Below, piece after piece: positions 13,473-29,116 of a stretch of 64,000 nt of DNA (positions are counted from its first letter, which is position 1; every line of letters begins with the position of its first letter). The DNA lies in the NCBI GenBank assembly GCA_013423385.1, contig BLZA01000018.1, positions 124,001 to 188,000 of the forward strand, written 5' to 3'. A program made the translations under genes and the position numbers. This DNA comes from Naganishia liquefaciens (Eukaryota; Basidiomycota; Tremellomycetes; Filobasidiales; Filobasidiaceae). The notes below the pieces were generated by a model. That model saw only the letters and a list, made by a program, of their open reading frames with translations, searched no databases and had not been told where the DNA came from.

Positions 13473-16400
13473 TTATGAATGGACAGGCTTATTCAGCAAG
13501 CCTCGTCCAAAAGCCCCAGCGATCACTCCGAACCCGTCATCTGCCTCGGAAACCTCGGAGAGGAAAAGATCATGCCGTCCAGCCAGCTCTTGTTGATGTC
13601 GCCGAATTTCGCGGATGACCGCATATTGACGTGCACAGCTCGGACATTCGGGGTCGCCATCCGGCAAGCAGCTGTAGAAAGAAATGCCGTAAGCTGATGG
13701 TCGTCTTGTGAGTCACTAAACGTACCGTTGATGATAACTGTGTTTACACATGTAATGAACAGTAGGAAGATCCAATTGACCACCACATGAAGCGCAGCGC
13801 GTGACTTGGAAGACTTGCGGGTGTTGGACATCAGCCAGATTGGCGATTTCCTTGAGCTTTTCGTCTGTCTCTGTGCGATATGATTTGACAAGCGCTTTGT
13901 CCTAAGGGTCGATACTGACATTAGCACGTAATCAGCCAATGAGCTGAAAGACTGACCGATTCCACATCGTGTTTTGTGTCTGCCACCTTTGCCCGCAACC
14001 AGTCTTTCACAACACCGATTGTCGTCACCGAATTTCGGCTTAATAGTTGGACTACGGCGAGAGCAGGCATCAAGCTTTCTTCATTGATGACATTCAGTAT
14101 ATCGCGAACATCCGTCGCATGTTGCGTCATGAGTTTAGAATCGGAGGAAAGATAGCGGAGAACCAGTGGATATAGTTGTGGATTTGTTGGACCATATAAA
14201 TGGAGGTGATGCAAAACATTCTCGGAGGTGGAGCTTTGTTGTTCCGAAGTCCGTGCGGATAGGTCAGCTGTTGGATTATTCATCCAGTATCGCAAGACCT
14301 CTTCGTACATCCCCAGCTTCTCCCATAGCCTGATCTGACCAGATGTGAAGCCAGCAGTCGAGCAGACCATCAACGCATGCATCGGATCCAAAGGTAGATC
14401 GCCGGTTCGATCTATCACGTCGAGAGCCTTCCTCCGGCAGGCATCCGAGCCAGACGAGGTTGTATCCTGTGCGTCGGTCAGGTAAAGTTCCAAAAGGGTA
14501 TTCCAGATGCATCGCTGGTCAGCCAAGTCGGGGTCGAGATCTGTCGTCGGGGATCCCTGCTCGATGGGCTTCTCAACTTTTCTTGGAATGGCTTCAGGCC
14601 CTGTTGAAGACTTCTCGGAGACCGTTTGTTTCCACCTTTCCGCTGCTAGACTCTCCAGAAACCGCATGAACTGGCCCGGCTTACTGATGAAATGAGCGAA
14701 GTATTGACGGGGCGAAGGTATCGTATACGTCAACTCGGGCGTCTTGCTAGATTGCTCTTTGGGCAATTCCAACGTGTCTTGCAACTTCATGTCCTCGGCT
14801 GCCACCAGCTCCGCTGATTTACCGTTGATCGCACTCGATGAGCTAAAAACTCCTGTAACTTTGTCGTAGCCCAAGTATGAGAGATAATTCACCGTACTCT
14901 GCGGAGCCTGGCTTTCACTTTCCTGCCCCGGATGCCTTTTCTGTGCCAAACGCGCAATGAGAGATTTCTGCTTGCTGAGGAAATTCCCAGAGCACAGATC
15001 GATCAGAACATCCGTGGTTTCTGAAGGTCTGTTTTGCAGTAGAATTCGGCCGTATCGGAGCAGATTGCGCTCCGCCTGTCGTTCCGAACCATGAGTAACC
15101 GTCGCGGTTACATATTTGAAGTCTGCTCACCGTTTGCGGCTCAAGGAGACTCAGGTAGTCTAGAGCAGCCTGATAATTCTTGACATCCTCGAGCATAATC
15201 ATGAGGTATGCTTCATCTTGCCGATAGCGCCTCGCGAGATACGTCGCATGCTCATAGAACCCAGCTTGTCGGCACACTCGAATAGCTGTTTCTAGATCGA
15301 AAGGCAAGTCGCCGGAACGAGACGTTTCCGTTTTTAGAAAGGCGTCCAGCCGAGCGGCATCCGAGGTCTTGGTATAACAATTAAGAAGTAGCGTTGTGTG
15401 ATCTGGAGTTGCCATGCCTTTGGCATGTAGCTCCTGAAGGTATGTGATGAGGTTCTGTATACGTTGCGCGTCGAGAAACTGCGAGGACAGCAATATGTCA
15501 GAATGACCATGAGTTACAGCGGGTCCGAACTCACCTTCCGTATCACGTAGCTTGGTTGCAAGAATCCCAAAGTTTTCACATATTGCCCGATGGCACCTTC
15601 AAAATCCCCTTTCGTGTACAGGTAGTCTCCGTATCGCGCCCAAATGTCCTTAATCCCTTGTTCATCCATGCCCTCACTCTTTGCCAAAGCGCCTGCCAAA
15701 GTGTACAGATTTTTCCGGTACAAGGCTTCTATCTTCGCCTGCGTCGAGATTTCCGATAACCGGGTTAACGAGCCATCTCCGAGCAGAAGGTGTATCTCGG
15801 TCAAACCGGATGAAGCGTTGTTCCTGATGGCGGGAGATGATGTCAGAACATGCTGCACACCGTGCTTGTATACCGCAGAATGCGACAGGAATTTATTGCT
15901 GAGATCAAATACCGTCACTTTGGCGGATGGAGTTGAGGACGAGGGCGCGTCTGCCATAGCCGCAGCTCTCCGCGCAGTGTTGGGAGCCGCATTGGCTGTT
16001 GGCGAGAATGGCGGTGATACAATGACGAGTGATTGGCCATGGCTATGTATTGAAGCTTTGGGTCCTTCGTAGGCGAGAACCGCACCCCTGCCCTCGAGAC
16101 CGTAGAGGTAGATTCCTTCCTCTCTTCCTACTATGAGGTCTCTCGCATTGCCATTCATGACAGCACAGCCGAGTGGCGCACCCTCATTCTCCTCCAAGAT
16201 TCTCGGCTCTGTCCCCCGTCCCGTGACACTAGGAAAGACAATCGTTTTGCTGGTCGTAGTAATGAAAAGCGACGTGACGACTTTTGCTTCGCGTTCCTTC
16301 TGCTTCGTCTTCGGTGCATCGTCCTTGTCGCCCTCAAAATCTTCATAAAGGGGCGAAAGCGGATCCCGAAAGCCAAGCCCAGTGATAGGCTCGGCCAAGG

Positions 16401-17245
16401 ATCCTTCCCAAACGGTTCGTGCCTTGGGAAAGGACGTGATCGCTTGCGGAGACGTCGTAAGCGATTCAGAAACGTGTCGATATAGTAGCACTTGACCGGA
16501 AACAAGACCGACTGCGAGGTAGGATAGATTTGCCGTAGAGGTGATCGAAGATACCTTGCCAAAGAAGGCACCGGCGAAAATCAGTACTAGGTTTCCGACT
16601 GCGCATTCTTGCGTACATACAGGGAAACCGCGGCTTCCCGTCCCTAGACGGACATTCCGCATGAGGACCGGCTGTTTCGTGCGATTGTCATCGTGTAAGA
16701 GATCCCATATCCTGAGGATCGGGAACTGAGAAGGGGAATCGTCTTCCTAGAAAGTCGATAATCCATGATCAGCGAATGCAACCCGCGAAAAGGTCACGCT
16801 CGGACTTACGCCGACGCCCAAGAGAACTCCGCCGCATTCCAGCAACATCACGCCTCGTTCCCTCGCCTTCCCTTTCCCCTTTACCTGTTCATCCTCTTTT
16901 ACTTCTCCTGCGCTTGAGCTTGATTGCGCGCCCCAACCTTTCCATCGCTTGATGACCTGGAATTTCTTGTCTAGAAGCGAGACGTAGCCGGAAGATTCGG
17001 AGATGATGCACGAAACGGTTTCCGATAGAGGTCCAGTCGATGAAGGAGCTGCCATACAGTAGGGAGGAATAAGGCCCTGAATGCGATCGATGAGCTCTTG
17101 CAGCAGCTTGACCATGCTCCGCACCGGGACGGCATACCCTAAACACGGCAGGTGATGAGCCCAGATCTTTGGCATCGGTCACCTCGGTCGCATCAAAGAA
17201 GTTGAACTGCCTCCACTGAAAGGTTCCGATCAGTGAGGAGGCCAT
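13473..17245 (-). CDS. VPS11: VPS11 (Pep5), core subunit of HOPS/CORVET tethering complexes
   Basis: Membrane-tethering subunit for fusion at vacuole and endosomes. The start reads MASSLIGTFQWRQFNFFD, matching the WR-x-F-x-FFD opening of Vps11. The N-terminal half is a beta-propeller (with segments such as YLAVGLVSGQVLLYRH), followed by an alpha-solenoid with clathrin-type repeat (LHAKGMATPDHTTLLLNCY and following). The C-terminus is a RING: FMCKHSYHQRCL joined over a short intron to GDPECPSC, then ARQYAVIREIRR. It ends at 13473. Multiple short introns are needed, among them one just after the first exon near 17100-17140. It is convergent with the ABC transporter, about 230 bp apart. Confidence 0.88.
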
Positions 17246-17711
17246 TATCCTGTGAATGTTTAACTGACAGTCGCAACCGGTCCACCCGTACCGGTATTGG
17301 TCAACGTTGCAGCCATATCGCTTAAAACCTTCCGACCCTGGTCCTCCGTGCCTTTCTTCTGATCGGACTATAACGGGAAGTCTTGCTACGCGGCTGTCGC
17401 AATCCGAGGGTGTTGCTGGCTGTCCCCTTAGGAGCGCTGCTTCGTCGGAGCAGCTGTATCAAGGCCGCTTCACCGCACCGCCCATCGTCATCGTGTCGGT
17501 GGTCGGCGTCGATCGGTTCGCACCGCGCCGACGTCTCTCCGGCCGCCGGATCCAAGATTTCGCCGTCAAGAGCGTCCAGCATTCCAACGTCTTTCGAGTA
17601 CTCTTCTTGCGTTCTTGCTGCACGTCTTTCCGGATGTGAACTTAGCTCGACCAGAGCGCTTTTCCCTTGCGCTGCGACTCACTTTGAGAGTAGAGTTTCG
17701 AACGCTCCTCG

Positions 17712-18793
17712 ATGTCAAGGCTCGCATCCCTCAATCCCGCAAACCGGACACCGGCATCCCCTTCTTCCCGTGCAGCAGCATCTCCTTCGCGCAATCATGC
17801 AATTGCCAGGGATCCGACAAGCTTTCATTGCATTTTGCGGGACATCAACAATGAAGTGAGAGCCACAACCCAAGCGTGGGAAGATGTTTGCATCAAGATG
17901 TTTGGCAGCGCAAAGGGTGTGGTGGATGAAGGTACGGAAATAGAGTAAGTGTTGGGTTGCAGCATGGGTTGCGTTTGTCCATGTTTGAGATTGACTTTTC
18001 CTATCAGCAACATTCTCGCCATTGAGGAGTCTCTATCGCGTCCGCCGATACTCCCGCACAAGCTAGCATACGATAAACATGCGTTAGGCGTCAAAGATTC
18101 TATGGCGCAGCTTGTGAGTTCTGTACTCTTTCACGTAAGGATGTCCCTCCTTGATTGATGCTGCGTCAAAGGAAAAACTCCTTGTAGTGTTCCGGACTCT
18201 CGTGGAGAAGACGGAACTGCTGTTCTTCAAATTCGTTAGCGACAAGCCCATAGAATCTGCCATGACAGAACCCTTTTGGCCGGCGCGGGGCACTTGGACT
18301 CTGGAACGATTCGGTAGGCCGAGTAAACGATCGATAAACGCAGATACTCATCTCGGTGTATTTGCATCTGGAAGTGAATGAACTTCGTCCAGTCACGATG
18401 CTACACGCAGAGCATCTCGCTCGGATATCTCACATGATGGATCGCCTTCTCAATCCGTTGAGCTACACCTCATGCGTCGACAATCCTCGGGATTCATCTG
18501 TTCGCGACAAAGAGCTGTACGACCGGCAGGCAATTTTCACACTGCAAAAGGAAACGCTCGAGCTTTTCCGCGACATGATTTATCGCTCATCACGACATGA
18601 GTGGCGCGATTGGTGGCTGGAAGTGATTGGAATGGAGATGGATGGCTGGGATAAAGAAAAGGCGGGGGATGAAGATGTTTATGGATACATGAACGGCAAT
18701 GGCAGTCCTCGGGTCGGAGGCAGCGGTGCGAGCGCCCGGAAGGGGCGGAACGGAAGGAATATCGATCGTGCCGAAAGCGTTGAACCTGGGTGA
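17712..18793 (+). CDS. Unknown conserved-looking alpha-helical protein
   Basis: I do not recognise the family. From the ATG at 17712 the protein starts with a Ser/Pro/Ala-rich tail, then reads ILRDINNEVRATTQAWEDV, KMFGSAKGVVDEG, and after introns NILAIEESLSRPPILPHK, LVVFRTLVEKTELLFFKF and LHAEHLARISHMMDRLLNP. The end is acidic then Gly/Arg-rich (ASARKGRNGRN). Three introns (near 17945-18007, 18115-18170 and 18326-18397) join into one frame with standard borders. The helical content and even charge pattern support a real gene. It is divergent from VPS11 with about 470 bp between starts; the 5' part of that spacer is open in several frames, so an extra upstream exon cannot be excluded. Confidence 0.55.
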
Positions 18794-19370
18794 AAGGCAT
18801 GGCAGGGGATACCGAAATACACAGGGAATGAATGTATCAGTCACCAAGAGACATTCCACCCATGGACTTGTAGCATGTTGGGACAATTGGTACAAGCACG
18901 CGCTACACGGTCTAGCAAGCATTCCAACATTGAGAATCCTTTTGTAATCTGACGAAAATTTTTAGACGTATAAGGAAGCAGCCGAGGTGACCGCCGATCA
19001 GTGAATCCGGTTTATGTTCCGTGGCAACTACAGATCTTCTGAGAGCCTGACATTGCGACTCTCAGGAATTTTACGTACAACAACGTTCGACATTACTTTC
19101 CTACAGGTGCGGAGCAAGAGCGATTACGTGACAGGTGTTTTGTTTGGGCTTCGATGTTCAAATGATATACCGTGATAAAAGACAACTCGTTCAACAATGG
19201 ACGTCTGACTTATTTGAAATGCCTCTGCTGATCAATTGTCCTCAGGAATTATGGAGAATGTGGAGGTGATCATTACTGCCCAATAGGTTTGCTCGCACCG
19301 GAGTTTCTGTTATTGCTGTATTGAAGACTCAGGGGTGAGCGCGCCCGTCTCCGGAAGAACCATTCGCCAC
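18794..19370. other. Intergenic between converging genes, nothing seen
   Basis: Spacer between two convergent 3' ends. It is rather AT-rich. No ORF, tRNA or repeat that I can support. Confidence 0.55.
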
Positions 19371-21773
19371 TTACATCTCGACGTCGGTCTCCCCTGCCTC
19401 AAGTAACGGTGAGCCAGCCGGAGATAAGACCAATTTGGGACGATTCTGACTCTGTTGGAGTTGCTGCTGTTGTTGTTGCTGCTGCTGTACGGTGTGCTGC
19501 ATTCTGCAGGCGCCAAGAATCAGCTAAGATACTAGATATATTGTGCTTGACTTACGGATTCCTAGCGTTATAGTCACAATGAACGTAAGCTCTTGCCACT
19601 CCATCAAGGCTACGAATGTCATGATTTGAATATGAGCTGGACGGCAGAGTACGATACGCCGAGAAGAGATATTACCTTTCCAATGTGCCTCTGCGGAATG
19701 ACGAAATTTGAGCGTTTAGGCGCAAAGATAGCATAGATGGACATACTGTATTGTCTCTCCGATGTCATGTGCATAATGCAGGCTACTGGTTCTGGGAAGG
19801 ATGACATCGATCTGTGGAACGCAGGGATTGTCAGCCAAGACGCAGTCAACGGCCATCAACCTCACCTCTATCACAATCTCGTCACCAATATGGTATACCT
19901 CTACCGCTGAGATGGCTTGTACTGCTCGGAAACGAGAGACCAAGTATAGAACGCGACTGATCTCATGCGGGTCAGCCTGTCGACCGGAAACTGCTCTCAC
20001 GCCAAGTGAGCTTTCGCAAAGGTGCCAACGAAGAAGATGACGTACGATTGATGAAGTTCTCCTGGAGGGTCTGGTCGAAGAGATCAACATAGGACGACGG
20101 CAGGAGAATCGAAGCGACTCACAATACACCATTGCCAGATTATATATGTACTGAGGACCATGCCTCCAACAGGATCGAGAAGGCGATACTGGAGTGCTTG
20201 TCCAATGGCCGGAAACGATAAGGACATTATGTTGAAAAAGACTGGAAAAGACGAAGCGATCAGAAACGCGGGTTATTAAGTACTGTAATGTAGGCTGACC
20301 ATCATTCTCTGCGTCCTGTGCAAGCGCTCTGACGGCAGTGGTGGGTATACGGGAACACCAGATCCAGACGACGCCTTTGATCACGATTGTTGATACCATT
20401 GTCCTAAAGAGCCTCATCAGAAAACGACTCAGGGTGCAATGCTGAAGCATACGCTATGCCGATCCAGGACAATTCTGCTACTTCCTCTGTCTCCTTACCG
20501 ATAACTCGTTGGAAGGATTCGATGAAGACCTGAGCGCAGATGATCAGAAGAGCGTACACGAGGATTCCGGACTTGCTGACCTGGGCAAAACTGGCAATCA
20601 TCGCCACCGCGAATATGAGTACACCCAAAGGCTCGAAGCGCTTCTTTCCTGCTGGATACTTGTGCCTGTCGCTCTGTCTACCCATGGCGATACTCGTGCC
20701 TAGGATGATGAGCGTTGACAAGAAATCCAACGCGCTGTCGATGAAAGACGCTACGAGGGAGATACTCGATGATGAAAGCACGGCGAGACCCTTCGAAACA
20801 AGCAGGAGGAAATTGATCGTGAAATTTACTGATGTGATTGGTGAGACTGTGACGCTTGTTTGCAATGTTTCGAATGCGCCTTACCATTTAAAGCAAATTT
20901 CGCCAGCTTCTCCCTCTTTTCTTCTTTCTGCTGAGAGCTCGGCAACAACGGCTCATCTTCTCCTGCTTGTCCGTTCGGGCCGTCATTTAATGAAACATTC
21001 TGTTGTTCTCGGTCGACGCTCGGGGTAAGAAGGGTGCCGTAAGCCGCATCCCGTTTGCGCCATTCCCGGGAAGCGCTCAAGTCCTCGTCTGTATCTGCGA
21101 GAAAAGCACTTTCCAGAGAATGCGCAGCTGGTTTGAAGGAGGTGACGATTGTTGAGGGTAGTGACGAGGCGAGCAGTGCGTCAACTTCCTCGTACGCTTC
21201 TTTGAGCAGAGCCATGTTCTCGTAGTATTTGCGTAGCTGTACGGGAGAATAGCTCCGTTTGAGCTGCAAAGTCTTGTGCGGATGAGAAGAAAAGCACCTT
21301 TCTAGGAAGACGCTTGATTTCTTCTTCATCTAGGGGTATAACACTCATGTGTTTGCTCATTGCTTGATCATCTATCATACTGCATCCAGGACATGTTCAG
21401 AAATTACGCATTCGAAGGGTAGAAACACCTACTCTTGCAAGTCCTTGTCGTCCCAATGGTGCTTCGACCGCATGCTCACAGCAGAAGTCGATCCCCTATG
21501 ACCACCCGCGGACGCAAAATTGTGCCTCGAAGGGCTTGAGCTCCGAGAGACCGCAATCGTGGTGTTCCTCCTCGAGGGAGATCCAGGAGGGATTATCGAT
21601 TGACCATTTGAGTGCCCATGTCCTTGTGGCAAGTGATTGACGCTGGTGAGAGAGCGCGAAGGGACGATTGCCGTCGTGGTTGAGCCTGATGTCGAAGGTT
21701 CGGTCAATGACCGATGGTCAATAGGAGGGGATTGCGCAAGACGACCTGAGGAATCGGTTGCGGTCCTCGTCAT
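19371..21773 (-). CDS. Cation diffusion facilitator (Mn-type CDF transporter) with polyGln tail
   Basis: Proton-coupled efflux of divalent metal, most likely Mn2+, from cytosol to an organelle. A disordered Ser/Thr/Pro N-terminus (about 110 residues) and an acidic cytosolic part precede the membrane domain. The TM2 metal site is DSALD (Asp-x-x-x-Asp), the Mn-CDF pattern, followed by HKYPAGKKRFEPLGVLIF. TM5 reads ALAQDAEND and, across an intron with a GTCAG donor, VFFNIMS. The cytosolic C-terminal domain has ISAVEVYHIGDEIVIEV and VARAYVHCDY. A last exon adds MQHTVQ followed by a glutamine run (about 19440-19490) and a tail ending TDVEM, before the stop at 19371. The ATG at 21773 is the first in the frame; an upstream non-coding or coding exon near 22035 is possible. 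Confidence 0.85.
19440..19498 (-). repeat. CAG/CAA tract encoding polyglutamine in the CDF gene
   Basis: Read on the minus strand, a CAG/CAA mix encodes about nine consecutive Gln plus nearby Gln in the cytosolic tail of the CDF transporter. Such tracts change length easily. Confidence 0.8.
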
Positions 21774-22455
21774 TCTCGCCCGCGGGAATCGAGATTCGGG
21801 CAAGTCGCCGAGATTGTAACCTCAGCGAAACGATCAAAGAAGCTCAAGTCGAGATGCTCAGGATGTAGAAAACAGCGCGTCGACCGAATGCTAAAGTGAT
21901 ATGTAACCAGCACAAACTTGAGCACGAAAGGCTGACCGACCGATGTCGCGCTTCGCGAGGAAGCAAATTCCTGAAACACGTGTCGATGGAAGGGGCCGGC
22001 GAAGCACGCAGCTGCTGAAGCTTCTCTTCAGTCATTCCCGTAGCCAGCTCCGTCGCCGGACAGTCGACATGACCACTAAGCCAAACTGTGATTTTAACGA
22101 CATCTTTGACTTACGAGTCATACTCATCTTGAGTTCACTCTCGACAGTGGGAGTTGAGAACAGCAGCAAGTTGTTCGAAGGCGGATCGCTCGCACCAGGC
22201 CGGCGCAGCGGCGTGCATGTTGGACACCAGATCGACCACCTCGCCCTCCATGCCCCTTTGTCTTCGTCTCTGGAACTCAAGGCTCGTCGTAGTCGCGGTC
22301 ATCTGAATACCGGACGTTGGAGATAGCTATTCAGATACACTCTCATTCGATACAGTATAGAGAGCCTGCTTGCACTGCGATGTCATTACGAGCATGTTGG
22401 AATCATGATTACGTGGTCATCGAAATCCTTTCTGAAGGGCCCCGCCGCCCTTGCT
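21774..22455. other. Spacer between two minus-strand genes; probable CDF promoter
   Basis: About 680 bp between the YVC1 stop and the CDF start. A short minus-strand ORF begins with an ATG at 22035 (MTEEKLQQLRASPAPS) and could be an upstream ORF or a 5' exon of the CDF gene; I cannot decide. Nothing else is supported. Confidence 0.45.
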
Positions 22456-25400
22456 TCACAACTCCATCGAGATTGCAGATTCCCGGCGGTAGTCGGGGCC
22501 ACCCTGTGAGGCTTGCAATATCTGCTGCAAAAGCTCCTCTATGCGACGCTGACGGCCTTCAATTGCCGCCAACCGTTCATCTATCACCACGTTGCCTGCA
22601 CCGGCCTCAGCATCTTCGACGGCGGTCGCATTAGCGATATGATCCTTGTCGGGCTTGACATCAACCGTTGGGGAAGTCTTGTGTTCATCGCGGCCAACGG
22701 TCTGGCGAAAGGAAGATGGCTGCCCTTCCTTGATGGGCACTGTAGCCAATCCGTTGGTGTAATCGGGATCGTCCGCACGTGCCAACGACCGCCTTCTCTG
22801 CCTCAGTCGCTCGTTAAAGGCATTCGAAACAAGGTGTGATGGATGTGCAAGTGACATCGATAGCGATCCAATATGTCTGCGGATGCCAGGCTGCACTGCC
22901 GATTCTTCAGTGGGTGATCTGACAAACAGCCTAGCGAGTGGACTGGGTTCGACGATGCTCTCCCGCCGGCGCCTATTCGCCAGGAGGCCATCAGCCCCGC
23001 CAAGAGCCGCCACTGCAACTTGTCGGCTTGTCGCGGGCGTGGATTGCCGGCGACGACTGGGACCATCGTCCCTCTTCTGTTGCTGTTTCGACGTTGCATC
23101 AACGGTGTTACTTCGCGGGAAGGGAATCGATGTCTCGACGTGTGCGTCTCGAGGACTAGGCTGTTCGTCTGGAGTCATTACCCTGTTCCGATTGGGAGAT
23201 TCCGCAATCTGAATCGGCTGGCTTGCTTTGATGGTGGTTTCATCGTCTTCGTCGCCGCTGCTGTTACCGCTTGTCCTAGGTCGATCAGGATCCACACGGT
23301 CTCCGTCAATGTCCACGTCATCATCCCATCCTGCATAGTAATCGCCGACCTCCCGCTCGACTTCGAAAACGACGTATATGTCCTTTCCAGCTCCAGCGAA
23401 GCTATCAAAGCCCGTGGAATCGATCACTGCAGTCATGGGAGTTGAGCGTTCTGCCTTGTGTATCTTTCCTTGCTGACTCACAAGCATTCTTGAATTTGCG
23501 AGGAGCACTGCCGAACCGAGTTTCGACCTGTTTCTCAAGCCAGTCGAGTACCGTTGTGTGATGAAACTTTTGTCGCTCATATATAGCAATTGCGAGCAGG
23601 ATCGGAAACGATGTCAAGCGAATCATGAAGACTGAGCGAGTGAACAAGACATTACTAATCGACTTCACGATATAATGTATTTCAAGCAGACTTGCCATTC
23701 ACTTTATGAAACCTGCCAAAGGAGGTGTCACAGGCGAAGCAAATACTTTGACATGATCACTCACCATCTACGCGAGAGGACATACGACAGAGGCCACATG
23801 AAAACGACAGCCACGAGGTTGAAAGGGAGTTGATAACTGAACACCGAGTCTAGCAAGACAGAGTGAATTCTCGACATCGAGCCAAGGTTTGTCCGACTTA
23901 CCTCCTTTCACTCCTTCTAATGTAGACACTGCTTTCCTAAACATGGACTCGGCAGCAGCGTCCGCATTGATTGTCGCGAACGTGTTACTGAGAATCGCAA
24001 CCAAGACGGTCAAGAGAAGCGTATTTGATAGGCAGGCAAACGAAATCTAGTGATAGATCTGCAGTGAGTTTGATTTCCGGCCCTTAAAAGAATGTTTTAC
24101 CATCAAGATCGGTCCGAGATATCGATGAAAGTCATCTGCAATCCACGGCACCTCAGTCTATGTCACAGAGGCTCAAAAGTGACCCGATCACCAACGGGCA
24201 GCTTCAAATCCTGAAGCATCCAGGCCGAAATAGACCTATTCCAGTCACAGGATCAAAATAGTGTCGATGCTGTAGTAGCCAGGACTTACCTCAAGCAGGT
24301 ACCACCCGATTTGCGAAAACTGATACCTTATCAACGGTCGCTTGTGGTCAGTCTTCGCCATGAATTGACGAGAGGCGATCCCACCTGCCCCTTCCCAGTG
24401 TCCATAGTGCATAACTGAAGCCCAAAAAGCAGAATGATGCGATACCCATCAAGACTACGGTCATTCAGTTCAGCATGGTGGCATAACTCGCACCGACTGC
24501 GTCGTAAGACCTACTGATGAATTCACCCATCATGCTTCTTAACGAGAGGATCATTAAGTTATTGCTCAATGTCACAAAGGCCAATCTCGGAAACATGCCA
24601 ACAGCACCTGTTAGACGACTCAGTTCAGACACGCAATGTCGAATTGAACACGGCTATTTTACCTATCGCAAGGACGTCTGTGCTGAACTCTCTTGCCCAG
24701 GATTGGTTATGTTTCAAACCATAAATACGGAAGGAGAGGTAAGTGAGGTAAATCACGATGAAGCCAAGGTCGAATCCGTCTGAATTTCGGGCGATTAGTT
24801 AAGGTCAAGCAATTGAGACAAGGCTTACTCCAAAGATTTGCGGCGAAGACTTGTGGGAGAAGTCAGAAATATTGACAATCTTACGATCCGCCGGCGAAAT
24901 CTTACCTCTCAATCCATGTTCGCGCATCGCAGCCAACTTATCAAGCGAAAAGCCTGTTTGACGATAGTCAGAAGGCAGACTGCCGAATTCCAAACAAAGG
25001 TCTCACCCATTGCATAAACGATGAACAGCATCTCTCTCCAATTGAAGCGATCCGTATTTAATCCCTCAATCGCCAACACGTAGAGAACAAAGAGAACCGC
25101 AAAGTTAAAGTATTCCAAGATCGAGCGAATGCGAGGCACTTTGAGTCTATGGCATATTTGAGCTTTGGCCGTGCAAAAGACTTCAACTTAGGTTGTCACA
25201 CACCGATAGTGATCGAGTAAAGGCGCCTTGTGCGGATTGTATATCTGTATCGGTCTTTTCTTGTAGTCCTGCAGAGATCGGGCATGATCAGCTTTTAGGT
25301 TGATCGGTATGGCTCGTACTGACATCTGCAATAATGGCGTATTGGTTCACGGCATGATACACGATTCTACCGCTCCATATTCCCTCTGAAGCAGAACGAC

Positions 25401-26388
25401 CAAAATCAATATGCATATTCTTCACTAGAATACAGAACGCACCTATCACTTTCTGGGCAGACGGCGATCGGATGAACCTTTTAGCGTTTCCTAAGATCGC
25501 CATCTGCGTGAGGCGAGGAGGATCAGCTTACGATGCGGTAGCATTTCACAGCTTGATACTGACCTCCAAAGCATTGCCCGCCAAATCGACCAACGTATCG
25601 TCATCATAGTCATCCGAGACCTTGTCAATAACGACTTTTGACGCTCCTTGGAATAACGCCCAAGGCGTAAGGAGCAGGCTCGCAAGGGGAAGCGTCCGCT
25701 CAGACCATCCACCTAAAACGTTGCTTGAATGATGAAGCGGAGCCCAAATGAGACGGTGGGCTTACGAAGTACTCTGATCGCCAACATTTCACAGAGATTC
25801 GCTCGAGATAGCGACAGGGTGTTGATGGATAGCTGTGATGCGTCCTTCAGGAACTGAACCCTATTCAGCAGCAGGCAGAAGACTAGCAAGGCGGGTCTAA
25901 AATAAACATTTGCGGAGTGAGATGTGTTGCAAGAGCTTACTGATGGCGTGGTTTTGCAGAGAGCTGTACTTCTCCGTCAAAGGCCTGAATCATGCCAATT
26001 CAACACAGGAAATGAGCTCCGGAAGAATGAAGCCTTACCTGACGATAGTGTATGTCGAATCTGGCGCATGCAGCTGATCGATAGTGAGGGGCGTGTCTAG
26101 GTAGAGAGACTGTTAGTTTTGAAATTGGTGATTCCGTCAAAATGAAAGCATACCTATGTGACTTGTCACATCGACCCTGATTAGATGGATCAATGGATAT
26201 ACCTCTGTCTACAAAAATCCCATTGACACATTAGAATGCGAAAGACGAGTAGCTGATGCACCTACACTAGCGAGGACCTCGGCCGATGGCAGTTGCGTGA
26301 GCAACGGTGTACGCTCTTCATCGTCCTTGCTTCCTGGGCCAGGAGTCGTCGGGAACACCGGTCCGTAATACGAGACTCCGCGATCCAT
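22456..26388 (-). CDS. YVC1: YVC1/TRPY1-type vacuolar cation (Ca2+ release) channel
   Basis: A TRP-like channel of the vacuolar membrane that releases Ca2+ under stress. After a short head (MDRGVSYYGPVFPTTPGPG) the conserved cytosolic part has VYPLIHLIRVDVTSHI, DTPLTIDQLHAPDS and LLLNRVQFL. Membrane segments follow: YFNFAVLFVLYVLAIEGL, FDLGFIVIYLTYLSFRIYGL, the FPRLAFVTLSNNLMILSLRS segment, and LTVLVAILSNTFATIN leading to MFRKAVSTLEGVK. Next come PPFNLVAVVFMWPLSYVLSR and RLTSFPILLAIAIYERQ. The tail is acidic and disordered, then ends in a coiled coil (RLAAIEGRQRRIEELLQQIL). I count about fifteen introns; one at about 23435-23490 must be removed to join KNA to LIDSTGFDSF. ATG at 26388. Confidence 0.85.
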
Positions 26389-26741
26389 CGCGACTTTGCG
26401 ATACTTTCTCTCTCGATGCGGCTTCAGCGACTGAATTTTCTGCCGAACGCAAGTGGGAAGGCGATAAGGTGTGTAAACCAACAGGTCGGCATATCGACAT
26501 CGCCCCTTGTTCAGTTTCCCGATGTCTCAGAAGTCAGTCACTCGAAATAGCGGAAAATTGCGGAAAATTGAGACTTTCCTCTAATTTGGGTTCAAAAAAA
26601 GTGGACCGAGAAGGAGCGATCGGGGTCCCGAGCTCGCTCGAGTGGCCGTCGGTTGGTCATGTTGCCCTGTTGTCTGGTAAGATACACCCTGAGCCGTCAA
26701 GAACGTCTGTCTACGCGTCAAAGACCGGATCATCGTTCGCA
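26389..26741. promoter_or_regulatory. Shared divergent promoter of YVC1 and the DDX41-like gene
   Basis: The two start codons lie 353 bp apart in head-to-head orientation, so this interval must hold both promoters. A plus-strand reading frame runs through it but opens well before the helicase ATG and has no family match. I see no named factor site. Confidence 0.6.

Positions 26742-29116
<2,375 letters not shown>

Noticed and set aside
13334-13720. Short plus-strand ORFs downstream of the ABC transporter
   Set aside because: They are antisense to the VPS11 RING exons and have no motif of their own.
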